Assembly: GCF_905196875.1 (NCBI RefSeq) | Contig: NZ_CAJJWO010000100.1 | Coordinates: 1-15,155 of the forward strand | From: an uncultured Parabacteroides sp. | GTDB taxonomy: Bacteria; Bacteroidota; Bacteroidia; Bacteroidales; Tannerellaceae | Direction: 5' to 3' | DNA: 15,155 nt | Made by a program: the position numbers and the translations under genes | Shown here: positions 1-7,069 of the stretch, piece by piece | Numbering within the stretch: the stretch's first letter is position 1 | How the letters are laid out: every line of letters begins with the position of its first letter | Notes under the pieces: generated by a model | Databases searched by the model: none | Told to the model about the DNA's origin: nothing | What the model saw: the letters and a program-made list of their open reading frames with translations, nothing else

Positions 1-18
1 AGTTCTTCCAGAACTCAT
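1..18 (-). CDS. Possible start of a gene leaving the left edge (5' fragment)
   Basis: An ATG on the minus strand at position 18 opens a frame reading MSSGRT up to the window edge. Its only support is a well-placed Bacteroidetes -7 element (52-59) about 35 nt upstream, downstream of the tolC terminator. Six codons are too few to identify a product, and the start could be wrong. Confidence 0.25.
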
Positions 19-51
19 TATTTAAAAGAATTCATTTTCTGTTTTATGCAG

Positions 52-59
52 CAAATATA
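52..59 (-). promoter_or_regulatory. Candidate -7 element for a gene left of the window
   Basis: On the minus strand this reads TATATTTG, an exact match to the Bacteroidetes -7 consensus TAnnTTTG. No TTTG is found at the -33 position. It lies beyond the tolC terminator, so it would start a separate transcript running off the left edge. A match this short in AT-rich sequence can arise by chance. Confidence 0.35.
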
Positions 60-93
60 ATATTTATTCACTCTTTTTGAATAGAATTTACTG

Positions 94-132
94 AATAAAA
101 ACAAAAGGGAAGTTTCCTCGCGGAAACCTCCC
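94..132 (-). terminator. Rho-independent terminator of the efflux operon
   Basis: On the minus strand GGGAGGTTTCC (132-122) pairs with GGAAACTTCCC (117-107) around a GCGA loop. The 11-bp stem has one G-U wobble and is followed by the T-rich tract TTTTGTTTTTATT. The wobble is a pairing on the minus strand but an A-C mismatch on the plus strand, so the hairpin belongs to minus-strand transcription. It lies 65 nt past the tolC stop codon. Confidence 0.9.
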
Positions 133-197
133 TCCTTCTTGGTGTGTCCATCAATTATGTTTAAAAATAGGATCTAAAATCCAACTGTAATATAATA

Positions 198-1547
198 TTA
201 TAAGGTGATTGGTGTTCCGTTATAAAAGTCCAGAATCTTGGCACGGAAGATAAAGTTATACTTCGATTGCGTTTGTTCGGCAAGGCTCTGCGCATACTTG
301 GTTTTCGCTTCGCTATATTCGAAAACAGTACTCTTGCCTGCACCATAACGCTCTTCCGCATAAGAGAATGCGATCTTACTCGCATCAACCGATTTGTCGG
401 ACGATACATATTTTTCCTGTGCAGCCGTGGCATTGTAATAAGCCTGCTGGATTTCCTTGTAAAGTGTCTTTTTCGTGTTCTCCATGAGCAACTCGCGATT
501 GTGGATAGCAATGCGGGCAGAACGTACACTGTTGCGTACCTGGAAACGATTGAAGATCGGAATGCTCAGACTGAAACCGATCGATTTCTGTCCGTTATTC
601 TTCAACTGGTCACTGAACGGAGCATTATTGTAATCTCCGTCACCGAAGTTATGATAGTAACCATTGCTGTAACCTGCACTGAAATTCAGTTTGGGATAAT
701 AACCGGCCTGAGCCACTTTCAGCATTTTCTTCTGGCTTTCAAGCAAGTATTCCTGTTCCTTAACCTGCGGTTTGACACCGACTGCATAGTCATACACCTG
801 ATCCGGCGGGATAATGCTGCTCATATATTGTTCAACCGCATCACCTGTTTCAGGTTCAAGCACGTCGAAATTTTCGCCATCACGCTCCAGTTCGAGCGCT
901 TGAGTAAGATCGAGCAATGCCAGTTTTACGTTATTTTTCGATTCGGTCAATGTGACCTCGTCTTTTGCCAGCTGCGCCTTCATATCATAAAGTTGCGAAA
1001 CGGGTACTTTTCCTGCATTATAAAGCGCCTCCGTCTTTGTTACCTGCTCCGAACTGAGTGCCACCTGCAATTCGGCAATTTTCAGCATTTCCTTATTATA
1101 AAGAACCTGCAGATAATAGGAAGCCACATTTATAGAGAGATCTTCCTTCGCTTTATTCAGTGTCTCAATAGATGCTTTCAGGTCCAACTTGCGGGCAGCA
1201 ATATCGTTAGGAATCTTGAAACCATCGAATATAGGCATACTCAACTGGATCGAGGCAGAGGTATTTGCCGAGTTACGATCTACGATCAGACCATCCTTCG
1301 ATTCCGAACGACCGAAACCGAAGTTTTCATTGATACTGGCATTCAGGTTGGGTAACCAGCTATATTTGCTGGTATGCAAAGTCACTTCCTGATTCTGCCG
1401 TTCCAGTTCTTTCTGCTTCAGGTCGATATTATTTTCAATAGCGTAACGGATACATTCTTCCAGCGACCACTGCTTAGCCTCCTGTGCACCCACCGGGAGA
1501 CAGAAAAGGAAAGAAGCCAGCGCTACAGATGATATTACTTGTTTCAT
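198..1547 (-). CDS. tolC: TolC-family outer membrane efflux protein
   Basis: This 449-residue protein is the predicted outer-membrane channel of the tripartite exporter encoded by the operon. It starts with a Sec signal peptide (positive MK, then a hydrophobic stretch of residues 4-18, probable cleavage after VGA at 21). The mature protein has the two-fold repeat of the OEP/TolC family: long amphipathic helical segments near residues 105-215 and 345-440, with polar beta-prone stretches between (for example residues 285-330). Length is normal for the family. It is the last gene, 18 nt after the membrane-fusion protein gene and just before a terminator. The transported substrate cannot be told from sequence. 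The TolC-like family call is firm; orthology to E. coli tolC is not implied. Confidence 0.92.
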   Translation of the reverse strand: MKQVISSVALASFLFCLPVGAQEAKQWSLEECIRYAIENNIDLKQKELERQNQEVTLHTSKYSWLPNLNASINENFGFGRSESKDGLIVDRNSANTSASIQLSMPIFDGFKIPNDIAARKLDLKASIETLNKAKEDLSINVASYYLQVLYNKEMLKIAELQVALSSEQVTKTEALYNAGKVPVSQLYDMKAQLAKDEVTLTESKNNVKLALLDLTQALELERDGENFDVLEPETGDAVEQYMSSIIPPDQVYDYAVGVKPQVKEQEYLLESQKKMLKVAQAGYYPKLNFSAGYSNGYYHNFGDGDYNNAPFSDQLKNNGQKSIGFSLSIPIFNRFQVRNSVRSARIAIHNRELLMENTKKTLYKEIQQAYYNATAAQEKYVSSDKSVDASKIAFSYAEERYGAGKSTVFEYSEAKTKYAQSLAEQTQSKYNFIFRAKILDFYNGTPITL

Positions 1548-1565
1548 AGCTTATTCGTTTAAATT

Positions 1566-2687
1566 TTATTTCTTATCCGGAGCAACAACACCGCCACGAA
1601 TCTTATCATTTTCAGCCAAACCATCCTTCACTTCAATCTTGATACCGTCAGACAGACCGACTGTTACAGGACGTTTCTCGAACAGTTGTTCCGGTTTCTC
1701 CTGCGTCACGATCTGCACAAAAGTAGAATCGCCGCTGAACTCTACACAACTTTCAGGAATAGTAATTACATCTGTCGCACGTTTCAACACAATCTCTGCA
1801 TTGGCACTATAACCGGCACGGATAAAAGCATCTTCCGGCATCTGTACGGCAGCTTTAATTTCAAACATCACGGCACCGTTTTCTTCCACACCTTTCGGAG
1901 CTACGTATTCCAATACGGCATCGAACGTACGGCTATCCAGTGCACCGACAGTCAATTTGATCGGCATTCCTTCATGGATACGACCAACTTCCGTTTCATC
2001 TACTTTTCCCCGGAAGATCATATTATTCATATCGGCAACAGAAGCAATCGTCGTACCGTCATTGAAGGTATTCGACTGGATCACGGAGTTACCCACCTTG
2101 ATAGGAACATCCAGAATCATACCGGTGATGGTAGAGCGAACCTGCGTCGTACTGGATGCTGCAGACCTGCGGGAAATACCTTCACGGATAATTTCCAATG
2201 CATCCTGTGCATTCTCAGCTTCTTCCTGTGCTTTTTTATAGTTGGACAAAGATGTTTCATATTCTTCTTTCGCGATAACTCCCTGCTTATGCAGTTCTTC
2301 ATCCCGTTTATAGGTGGCTGTGATCTGTTCCAGATTGATCTTAGCCACCCGCACACGCGATTCAGCACTGTTTAACTGAACCATTTCCGGGATCACCTTG
2401 ATTCTTGCAATGATCTCACCTTCTTTCACCATCTGACCGGCTTCTTTCAGCAATTCAGAAATAATACCCGACATCTGAGGTTTAATAAGAACTTCGTCGC
2501 GGGGTTCCACTTTTCCGGTTGCCACGGTTTTCGTTTCCACGGAGTCGCGCTTAGGCGTTACTACTTCATAAACAGTAATAACAGGCTGTGATTTTTTCCA
2601 CAAGAAGTAGAAAGTGCCGATCACGGCGGCTCCCACCAATACTAAAAAGATGATTCGCAGGACTTTCTTTACGATACGATTCTTCAT
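1566..2687 (-). CDS. HlyD/MacA-type periplasmic membrane-fusion protein
   Basis: This 373-residue adaptor links the inner-membrane ABC permeases to the TolC channel. After a basic start (MKNRIVKK), one N-terminal membrane anchor covers about residues 9-29. A first half-lipoyl/barrel segment follows (about 45-95, with the motif GKVEPRDEVLIKPQMSG). Next comes an alpha-hairpin coiled coil (about 100-165, rich in K/E/A), then the second lipoyl half and beta-barrel (about 185-300), and a membrane-proximal domain at the C terminus. The start at 2687 is preferred because the hydrophobic anchor follows at once. An upstream in-frame ATG at 2744 would add 19 residues and overlap the end of the permease gene. 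The gene sits 37 nt after that permease and 18 nt before tolC. MacA is the nearest well-known relative by context. Confidence 0.92.
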   Translation of the reverse strand: MKNRIVKKVLRIIFLVLVGAAVIGTFYFLWKKSQPVITVYEVVTPKRDSVETKTVATGKVEPRDEVLIKPQMSGIISELLKEAGQMVKEGEIIARIKVIPEMVQLNSAESRVRVAKINLEQITATYKRDEELHKQGVIAKEEYETSLSNYKKAQEEAENAQDALEIIREGISRRSAASSTTQVRSTITGMILDVPIKVGNSVIQSNTFNDGTTIASVADMNNMIFRGKVDETEVGRIHEGMPIKLTVGALDSRTFDAVLEYVAPKGVEENGAVMFEIKAAVQMPEDAFIRAGYSANAEIVLKRATDVITIPESCVEFSGDSTFVQIVTQEKPEQLFEKRPVTVGLSDGIKIEVKDGLAENDKIRGGVVAPDKK

Positions 2688-2724
2688 GATTATATAGTTT
2701 ATTTTAATTGACAAATGATATATA

Positions 2725-3990
2725 TTATTCTTCTCTGATTGCATCTATAGCCTTGATCTGCATAGCCCTCCAGGCCGGTATCAGACCAGCCAGCAAACCA
2801 CTGATAAGCAAAACGACGGTTGCTGCCACTGCTGCTCCGATATGTATTTCCGGATTACTGAAGAAAGTGTTGTTGCCGGATGTATCTCCGCTGCTTGCCA
2901 GCATCCGGTTCACCACATCCAATAGGAACACGCCACAGCTTAGCCCCATCAACCCGGCCAAAGCCGTAAGCAACAGGCTCTCACTCATGATCTGGGATAT
3001 GATATCGAACGGTTTGGCACCGATAGCACGTCGTACACCAATCTCGCGGGTTCGTTCGCGGACAGTCACCATCATAATATTACTAACTCCGATGATACCA
3101 GCCAGTAGCGTTCCCATCCCTACCAGCCATACAAGAATGTTGATCCCGGTAAAAAGCATATCGAATGTCTCGAACTGCTTGGCTATTGTGAAACTGCTGA
3201 CAGCCTGCGGGTCGGTCGGTGAAATCTCATTCTGCATTTTCAGCACCATCGTGATGTCATCCACCATCTCCTGACAATTATACCCATCCTCCGCCGTAGC
3301 ACACAAGAACCAGAACTTATCCCCCTGGTTGGCCACCTGCTGCAAGGTTGTAAAAGGGGTCATAATACTTTCTTCCGTACGTCCGCCGATCTGTACACGC
3401 GGTTTGGGTTTTACCACCCCGACCACCTGGTAATAAATACCGTTCACGCGGATATACTGACCAATCGGATCTTCGCCCGGAGAAAATAATACTTCGCGGA
3501 CAATACTTCCGATTACACAAACCTTACGCCTTTCCAATACATCTATCTCATTCAATAAACGCCCTTCAAGCACATGCTGCGTTTCAATCTGAAAATATTC
3601 CGAGTGTACGCCACGTACATTATATGTACCCGCCTTCTGTCCTCTCACCACATTATTCTGTCCGCCCCACGACATGGCCATCGGCGAAAGGTAGCGAACG
3701 CCTTTCACACGCTGACGGATCGTTTCCAGGTCGCGGTTACGCATCTGCCAATAACGTCCTTTCTTATATCCTTTATACGCTTCACCGGTACGCTCGGAAA
3801 AGAAGAAAGCAGAGTTTGTTGCAAAACCGTCTACTCCCATCAATACTCCATTCTTAAACCCTGTACCGGATCCCAGCAGGATAACGAGCATCAGAATTCC
3901 CCAGAACACACCGAACCCGGTCAGAAAACTTCTGGTCTTGTTGCGGGTGATTGTCACCCATATCTCCACCCAACGGTCTATATCGAACAT
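2725..3990 (-). CDS. MacB/FtsX-type ABC transporter permease (second copy)
   Basis: This 421-residue inner-membrane permease has the MacB/LolC topology. One transmembrane helix lies near residues 21-41, followed by a large periplasmic domain (about 45-275) and three C-terminal helices (about 281-305, 333-360, 384-406). The cytoplasmic loop RERTREIGVRRAIGA (311-325) is the conserved FtsX-domain coupling segment. There is no nucleotide-binding domain, unlike classical MacB; the ATPase is encoded separately upstream. It has exactly the same length as the preceding permease gene and closely similar ends, so the two are tandem paralogs and probably form a heterodimer. It starts 12 nt after the neighbouring permease stops, with start context ATGTTCGATAT shared in sense with its paralog. 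Confidence 0.93.
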   Translation of the reverse strand: MFDIDRWVEIWVTITRNKTRSFLTGFGVFWGILMLVILLGSGTGFKNGVLMGVDGFATNSAFFFSERTGEAYKGYKKGRYWQMRNRDLETIRQRVKGVRYLSPMAMSWGGQNNVVRGQKAGTYNVRGVHSEYFQIETQHVLEGRLLNEIDVLERRKVCVIGSIVREVLFSPGEDPIGQYIRVNGIYYQVVGVVKPKPRVQIGGRTEESIMTPFTTLQQVANQGDKFWFLCATAEDGYNCQEMVDDITMVLKMQNEISPTDPQAVSSFTIAKQFETFDMLFTGINILVWLVGMGTLLAGIIGVSNIMMVTVRERTREIGVRRAIGAKPFDIISQIMSESLLLTALAGLMGLSCGVFLLDVVNRMLASSGDTSGNNTFFSNPEIHIGAAVAATVVLLISGLLAGLIPAWRAMQIKAIDAIREE

Positions 3991-4002
3991 ATCTTTCTGT
4001 TT

Positions 4003-5268
4003 TTATTCGTTTCTCATGGCCTCGATAGCCGTAATTTTCACTGCCTTACGCGCCGGGAAGTACCCCGCCAACACACCTGCTGCAATAATCAGAAGGGTAG
4101 CAGACAAGGCGACACTCAGGCTTACCGTCGGATTCAGGAATATACTCATATCATCATTCGAAGAGGCTTGTCCCATACTGTTACTCTCCATTACGGCATT
4201 AATGGCTTCCGTCAGTCCTACTCCGGTGATCATTCCTATGTACCCGAACACTGCCGTTATCAGGATAGACTCTACAATGATCAGTTTCAGGATAGAGAAC
4301 GGAGTGGCGCCGATCGCTTTGCGGATACCGAACTCACGGGTTCTTTCGCGCACAGTGATCAACATGATGTTACTTACTCCCACGATCCCGGCCGCCAATG
4401 TTCCGATACCGATAATCCAGATAAACAAGGTAATACCATTCAACATACCATTAAACATGGCAAAATCTTCAATCGTACTCCACATACCGATCGCCCGCAG
4501 GTCTTCCGGATCAAAATAGTGTCGCTTGCCCATCTGTGCGCGGAAGCGTTTCTCGAAAGCTTCATACTCTTCTTTGGTGCTGATACCATCCAGGGAGAAG
4601 ATAATATTATCCAGGCCATAGCCCGAACGGTAAAGTTGTTGTGCTGTAGAAAAAGGGATATATGCCGGAGCGTTGTTATTGTTATCCTCATCAGTATAGA
4701 TTCCGATCACCTGATAAGCAATATCACTGGCATTTACATATTTTCCCAACGGATCCTCTCCTCTGAACAGGACTTCCTTCATTCGCGGACTTATAACGAT
4801 CACCTTTCTCTTTTGCAATACATCCACTTCATTAATAAAACGCCCGTTGCCAACCGTCATCTCGATCTTGTCGATAATTGCCTTATCCGGATGGACGCCT
4901 TGCAAAGAATAAGTATTATATTCCTCTTTATACGAAATCGTATCGCTCTGATAAAGTACGCCCGACACCAGATTCACTTCCGGATTCTGTTGTCTCAGAG
5001 CTACCAGGTCGTCATCCTTATATTTTACACGCCGGTTCGTCTGCATCCCTTTGTACGGTTTACTGGCATAACGGGGCCATGTCTCCACACGGTTTCCGGC
5101 CCAACGGTCGAAGTTTTTCATTATACCGTTCTTCATTCCGTTGCCCGCTCCCAGCAGGACGATCAGCATAAAAATACCCCACGCCACAGAGAAACCGGTG
5201 AGGAAGGTACGGAGTTTGTTCTTCTTGATCGTACTCCATATTTCGCGGAAGTTATCAAAGTCGAACAT
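4003..5268 (-). CDS. MacB/FtsX-type ABC transporter permease (first copy)
   Basis: This 421-residue paralog of the following gene has the same order of parts. The first helix is at about residues 21-41, the periplasmic MacB core domain at about 45-270, and three helices at about 277-300, 325-352 and 384-403. The conserved loop RERTREFGIRKAIGA spans 307-321. The N termini of the two paralogs match in pattern (MFDxDxxxEIW, then RxFLTGFxVxWGI), while the periplasmic domains have diverged, as expected for two non-identical half-transporters. The start codon overlaps the end of the ATPase gene by 14 nt, pointing to translational coupling. With the separate ATPase it should energise export of an unknown substrate through the HlyD and TolC components. 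Confidence 0.93.
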   Translation of the reverse strand: MFDFDNFREIWSTIKKNKLRTFLTGFSVAWGIFMLIVLLGAGNGMKNGIMKNFDRWAGNRVETWPRYASKPYKGMQTNRRVKYKDDDLVALRQQNPEVNLVSGVLYQSDTISYKEEYNTYSLQGVHPDKAIIDKIEMTVGNGRFINEVDVLQKRKVIVISPRMKEVLFRGEDPLGKYVNASDIAYQVIGIYTDEDNNNNAPAYIPFSTAQQLYRSGYGLDNIIFSLDGISTKEEYEAFEKRFRAQMGKRHYFDPEDLRAIGMWSTIEDFAMFNGMLNGITLFIWIIGIGTLAAGIVGVSNIMLITVRERTREFGIRKAIGATPFSILKLIIVESILITAVFGYIGMITGVGLTEAINAVMESNSMGQASSNDDMSIFLNPTVSLSVALSATLLIIAAGVLAGYFPARKAVKITAIEAMRNE

Positions 5269-5956
5269 ATCCTTTTCCTTTTTCTATGTTTTCTATCAAA
5301 CCGTCTTTTACACGGATGATCTTTTCTGTTGCATCAGCTACGGATTGCTCGTGGGTAACGATCACCATAGTCATACCTTCTTTATTTACGTTGCGAAGAA
5401 GCTCCATCACTTCCACCGTGGTAACACTGTCGAGTGCACCGGTAGGTTCGTCGGCCAGGATCACCTGCGGCCGGGCTATCAGAGCGCGGGCAATGGCAAC
5501 ACGCTGTTTCTGTCCTCCGGACATTTCGCTCGGCATATGCTCCGCCCAATCTCTCAGACCAACCATATCCAGGTATTCCATCGCCATGGCATTTCTTTTC
5601 TTGCGGTTCATTCCCTGGTAATACAGCGGAAGGGCGACATTCTCCATTGCATTTTTAAAGGAGATCAGATTAAACGACTGAAAAATAAAGCCAATCATCT
5701 GGTTACGAAGTTCAGCTGCACGGGTTTCGCTCAGGTTCTGAATCAATTGTCCGTTCAAATGATAAGTGCCGGTGTCGTAAGTATCTAATATTCCCAGTAT
5801 GTTCAACAGTGTCGATTTGCCCGAACCGGAAGCTCCCATAATAGAAACCATCTCCCCTTTTTCTATCTCCAGGTCTATACCTTTCAAGACATGCAACGGA
5901 GCACCATTGAAATACGTTTTGTTAATTCCTTTCAGCTGAATCATAATATCTGTCAT
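5255..5956 (-). CDS. MacB/LolD-type ABC transporter ATP-binding protein
   Basis: This 233-residue nucleotide-binding subunit is the first gene of the efflux operon. All ABC motifs are intact: Walker A GASGSGKST (41-49), Q-loop Q93 (IFQSFNL), signature MSGGQKQR (145-152), Walker B VILADE (165-170) with the catalytic glutamate E170, D-loop, and H-loop H202 (VTHEQ). The LolD/MacB-subfamily feel comes from the EPTGALDS segment and the TRAAELRNQMIGFIFQ region. A second possible start is Met5, which fits the usual N terminus of the family (MIQLKGI). The upstream start is used because an A-rich AAAAAGAA stretch precedes it closely. It overlaps the first permease gene by 14 nt. Confidence 0.95.
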   Translation of the reverse strand: MTDIMIQLKGINKTYFNGAPLHVLKGIDLEIEKGEMVSIMGASGSGKSTLLNILGILDTYDTGTYHLNGQLIQNLSETRAAELRNQMIGFIFQSFNLISFKNAMENVALPLYYQGMNRKKRNAMAMEYLDMVGLRDWAEHMPSEMSGGQKQRVAIARALIARPQVILADEPTGALDSVTTVEVMELLRNVNKEGMTMVIVTHEQSVADATEKIIRVKDGLIENIEKGKGYVRL

Positions 5957-6029
5957 TTCTTTTTCTTATTAGACGTACACATTGCTAAAAATGTTACATA
6001 TTTAAGGAACTTTTATATTCACTACGCAA

Positions 6030-6037
6030 CAAAAGTA
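6030..6037 (-). promoter_or_regulatory. Candidate -7 element of the efflux operon promoter
   Basis: On the minus strand this reads TACTTTTG, an exact TAnnTTTG match. The start of transcription would fall near 6023, giving a leader of about 65 nt before the ATPase gene. The -33 position falls in the palindrome 6051-6069 and is not a clean TTTG, which suits a promoter whose activity depends on a regulator. Confidence 0.5.
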
Positions 6038-6050
6038 TGTTTATAAAAGA

Positions 6051-6069
6051 TACCTTGTATCGCAAGGTA
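6051..6069. promoter_or_regulatory. 19-bp palindromic operator candidate at the efflux promoter
   Basis: TACCTTG, 5 nt (TATCG), then CAAGGTA is a perfect 7-bp inverted repeat. It covers the expected -33 region of the minus-strand promoter whose -7 element is at 6030-6037. A dimeric repressor of the PadR, TetR or MarR kind commonly binds such a site at efflux operons. No regulator gene lies in the window, so the protein is unknown. That it is an operator is inferred from symmetry and position. Confidence 0.55.
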
Positions 6070-6304
6070 CTAATTTTTAAGTCATATTAACTTTTACTTT
6101 TATCATCGTGTAAGAATACGTAAGTAAACACATCAATAAATAAACGACTTGATACTATTTATACTGCATATCTGCCAATATTAAAAAACAATTATAGAAT
6201 ATGGGGTATCCGGCTAGCAACAGGTTGACTCATTACAGATTACTATCCATTAAAAGTTATACTCTTCTACATACTAATTATTCATAAATCCATCAACCAT
6301 AATT
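6070..6304. other. AT-rich intergenic stretch with nothing recognised
   Basis: This is part of the 640-nt space between the divergent ATPase and 108-aa genes. No coding frame with a usable start, no RNA fold and no repeat stood out. It separates the minus-strand efflux promoter from the plus-strand promoter at 6305-6335. Confidence 0.5.
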
Positions 6305-6335
6305 TTTGCTATCTAAAACCAATATTCTATCTTTG
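6305..6335 (+). promoter_or_regulatory. Exact Bacteroidetes promoter (-33/-7)
   Basis: TTTG (6305-6308), a 19-nt spacer and TATCTTTG (6328-6335) match the Bacteroidetes sigma-ABfr consensus in both boxes and in spacing. Transcription should begin near 6340, at the 5' edge of the first RNA hairpin (6341-6364). This is the best promoter in the window and the main support for the RNA downstream. Confidence 0.8.
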
Positions 6336-6339
6336 CTGT

Positions 6340-6555
6340 CATTACCGGGGAGAAATTCGGTAATTTGTTATAGAACATTTAATTATCTGGGTGCAAAACT
6401 GGAAATTTTACTAAACCGATATTTAGATGTTCGTGCCACGCTTATGTAATTTTTGTTACGATAAGTGGGGGTACGGGCATGCTACGTATTCTCGATTTTG
6501 GGGTATTCCAGTACCTACAGCTAGGGTTTATGTATATGTTACGTACCCCTTTTTT
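6340..6555 (+). ncRNA. Structured RNA, about 215 nt: small RNA or attenuator leader
   Basis: Four consecutive hairpins fill the space between a perfect promoter and a terminator. Hairpin 1: ATTACCG (6341-6347) with CGGTAAT (6358-6364). Hairpin 2: GAACATTTAA (6373-6382) with TTAGATGTTC (6423-6432, one G-U), extended inward by TATC-t-GG with CCGATA. Hairpin 3: CCAC, TTAT, GTAA with TTAC, ATAA, GTGG (6436-6468, small bulges, loop TTTTTG). Hairpin 4: GGGGTACG (6468-6475) with CGTACCCC (6542-6549), with inner pairing, then six T. It does not look like tmRNA, RNase P RNA, SRP RNA or a riboswitch I know, and its tandem hairpins differ from the single long stem of 6S RNA. It ends 41 nt before the 108-aa gene, so it may be a free small RNA or control readthrough into that gene. 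Confidence 0.6.
6468..6555 (+). terminator. Long-stem intrinsic terminator of the structured RNA
   Basis: GGGGTACG and CGTACCCC form a perfect 8-bp base stem immediately followed by TTTTTT (6550-6555). The roughly 65-nt interior can pair further: CAT/ATG, TACGTA/TATGTA with one G-U, and GGTA/TACC at 6501-6514. Termination here would separate the RNA from the gene at 6597; partial readthrough would make it an attenuator. Confidence 0.65.
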
Positions 6556-6596
6556 GTGCGGTTGCGGAACATATCAGACTTAAAACTCAGTAGGAT

Positions 6597-6923
6597 ATGA
6601 AAAAGAAAACACTAGTACAACTTCGCCACATCGCCGACCGCATCCCGAAACAATGTCCCTGTGAGATTGCCGCTTTCCTTTACTCCATCTGCGAAGAATG
6701 GAAATTTGCATTTTTGAATGGTTGCCTGGTATTTTTGGAAGATGGAACTCCTGTCCTCGTCATGCCACTAACCACTATTTATGGGACATTAAAAGCTAGC
6801 GATACCCTCTATATCCTTTGTAATAATGGAGCACTGCATTATTTCGACCGGAAAACACACCAGCATTGGGCTACTTTCCTCGATAATACGAATGAAGACT
6901 TCTTTGACAGTATATTCAACTGA
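6597..6923 (+). CDS. Unrecognised 108-residue protein
   Basis: I do not recognise this protein. It is 108 residues long with five cysteines (20, 22, 32, 43, 74; the first two as CPC), an amphipathic N-terminal half and an acidic end (NTNEDFFDSIFN). It has no signal peptide, membrane helix or known motif. Coding use (mixed NNC/NNT codons with few rare ones) resembles the neighbouring genes, so it is likely to be real. Start context is poor (GTAGGATATG). No separate promoter is visible between the terminator at 6550-6555 and its ATG, so expression probably depends on readthrough from the promoter at 6305. A weak terminator follows at 6973-6991, so it is probably not co-transcribed with glnN. 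Confidence 0.6.
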   Translation: MKKKTLVQLRHIADRIPKQCPCEIAAFLYSICEEWKFAFLNGCLVFLEDGTPVLVMPLTTIYGTLKASDTLYILCNNGALHYFDRKTHQHWATFLDNTNEDFFDSIFN

Positions 6924-6972
6924 AAGGTTGTTTAACATACTACACTAAAAAAAGAGAAATCGAGCTCATACC

Positions 6973-6997
6973 AAAGTCAGCGGACTTTTTTGTTTTT
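6973..6997 (+). terminator. Weak terminator after the 108-aa gene
   Basis: AAAGTC (6973-6978) pairs with GACTTT (6983-6988) around an AGCG loop, followed by TTTGTTTTT. The stem is only 6 bp and AT-rich, but its place between the 108-aa gene and the glnN promoter, together with the T tract, supports a terminator. Confidence 0.5.
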
Positions 6998-7033
6998 AAC
7001 AACCGAGTGAAAGCATAACTAAAGATTTGCACG

Positions 7034-7041
7034 TATCTTTG
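7034..7041 (+). promoter_or_regulatory. -7 element of the glnN promoter
   Basis: TATCTTTG matches TAnnTTTG exactly and lies 28 nt before the glnN start codon, giving a leader of about 20 nt. No TTTG occurs 19-21 nt upstream, so the -33 box is degenerate; this could mean activator dependence, as is common for nitrogen-assimilation genes. Confidence 0.6.
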
Positions 7042-7069
7042 CGGTCGGTAAAACAAAAAAATAATCCGT

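Noticed and set aside
267..1355. A 362-residue plus-strand frame opposite tolC
   Set aside because: It mirrors the codon pattern of tolC, has no ribosome binding site or family resemblance, and lies wholly within the real gene.
2688..2744. Longer start for the HlyD-type protein at 2744
   Set aside because: It would put 19 polar residues before the membrane anchor and overlap the upstream permease's stop by 20 nt; the ATG at 2687 is followed directly by the anchor.
3574..5319. A 581-residue open frame on the plus strand across the permease genes
   Set aside because: It is antisense to two clear permease genes, low in recognisable structure and rich in His, Arg, Ser and Thr as expected of a shadow frame.
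6340..6555. Naming the structured RNA as 6S RNA, tmRNA, RNase P RNA or a cobalamin riboswitch
   Set aside because: The tandem short hairpins do not match the long single stem of 6S, no tRNA-like end or tag frame is seen, RNase P RNA is longer with different conserved parts, and no B12-box-like sequence is visible.
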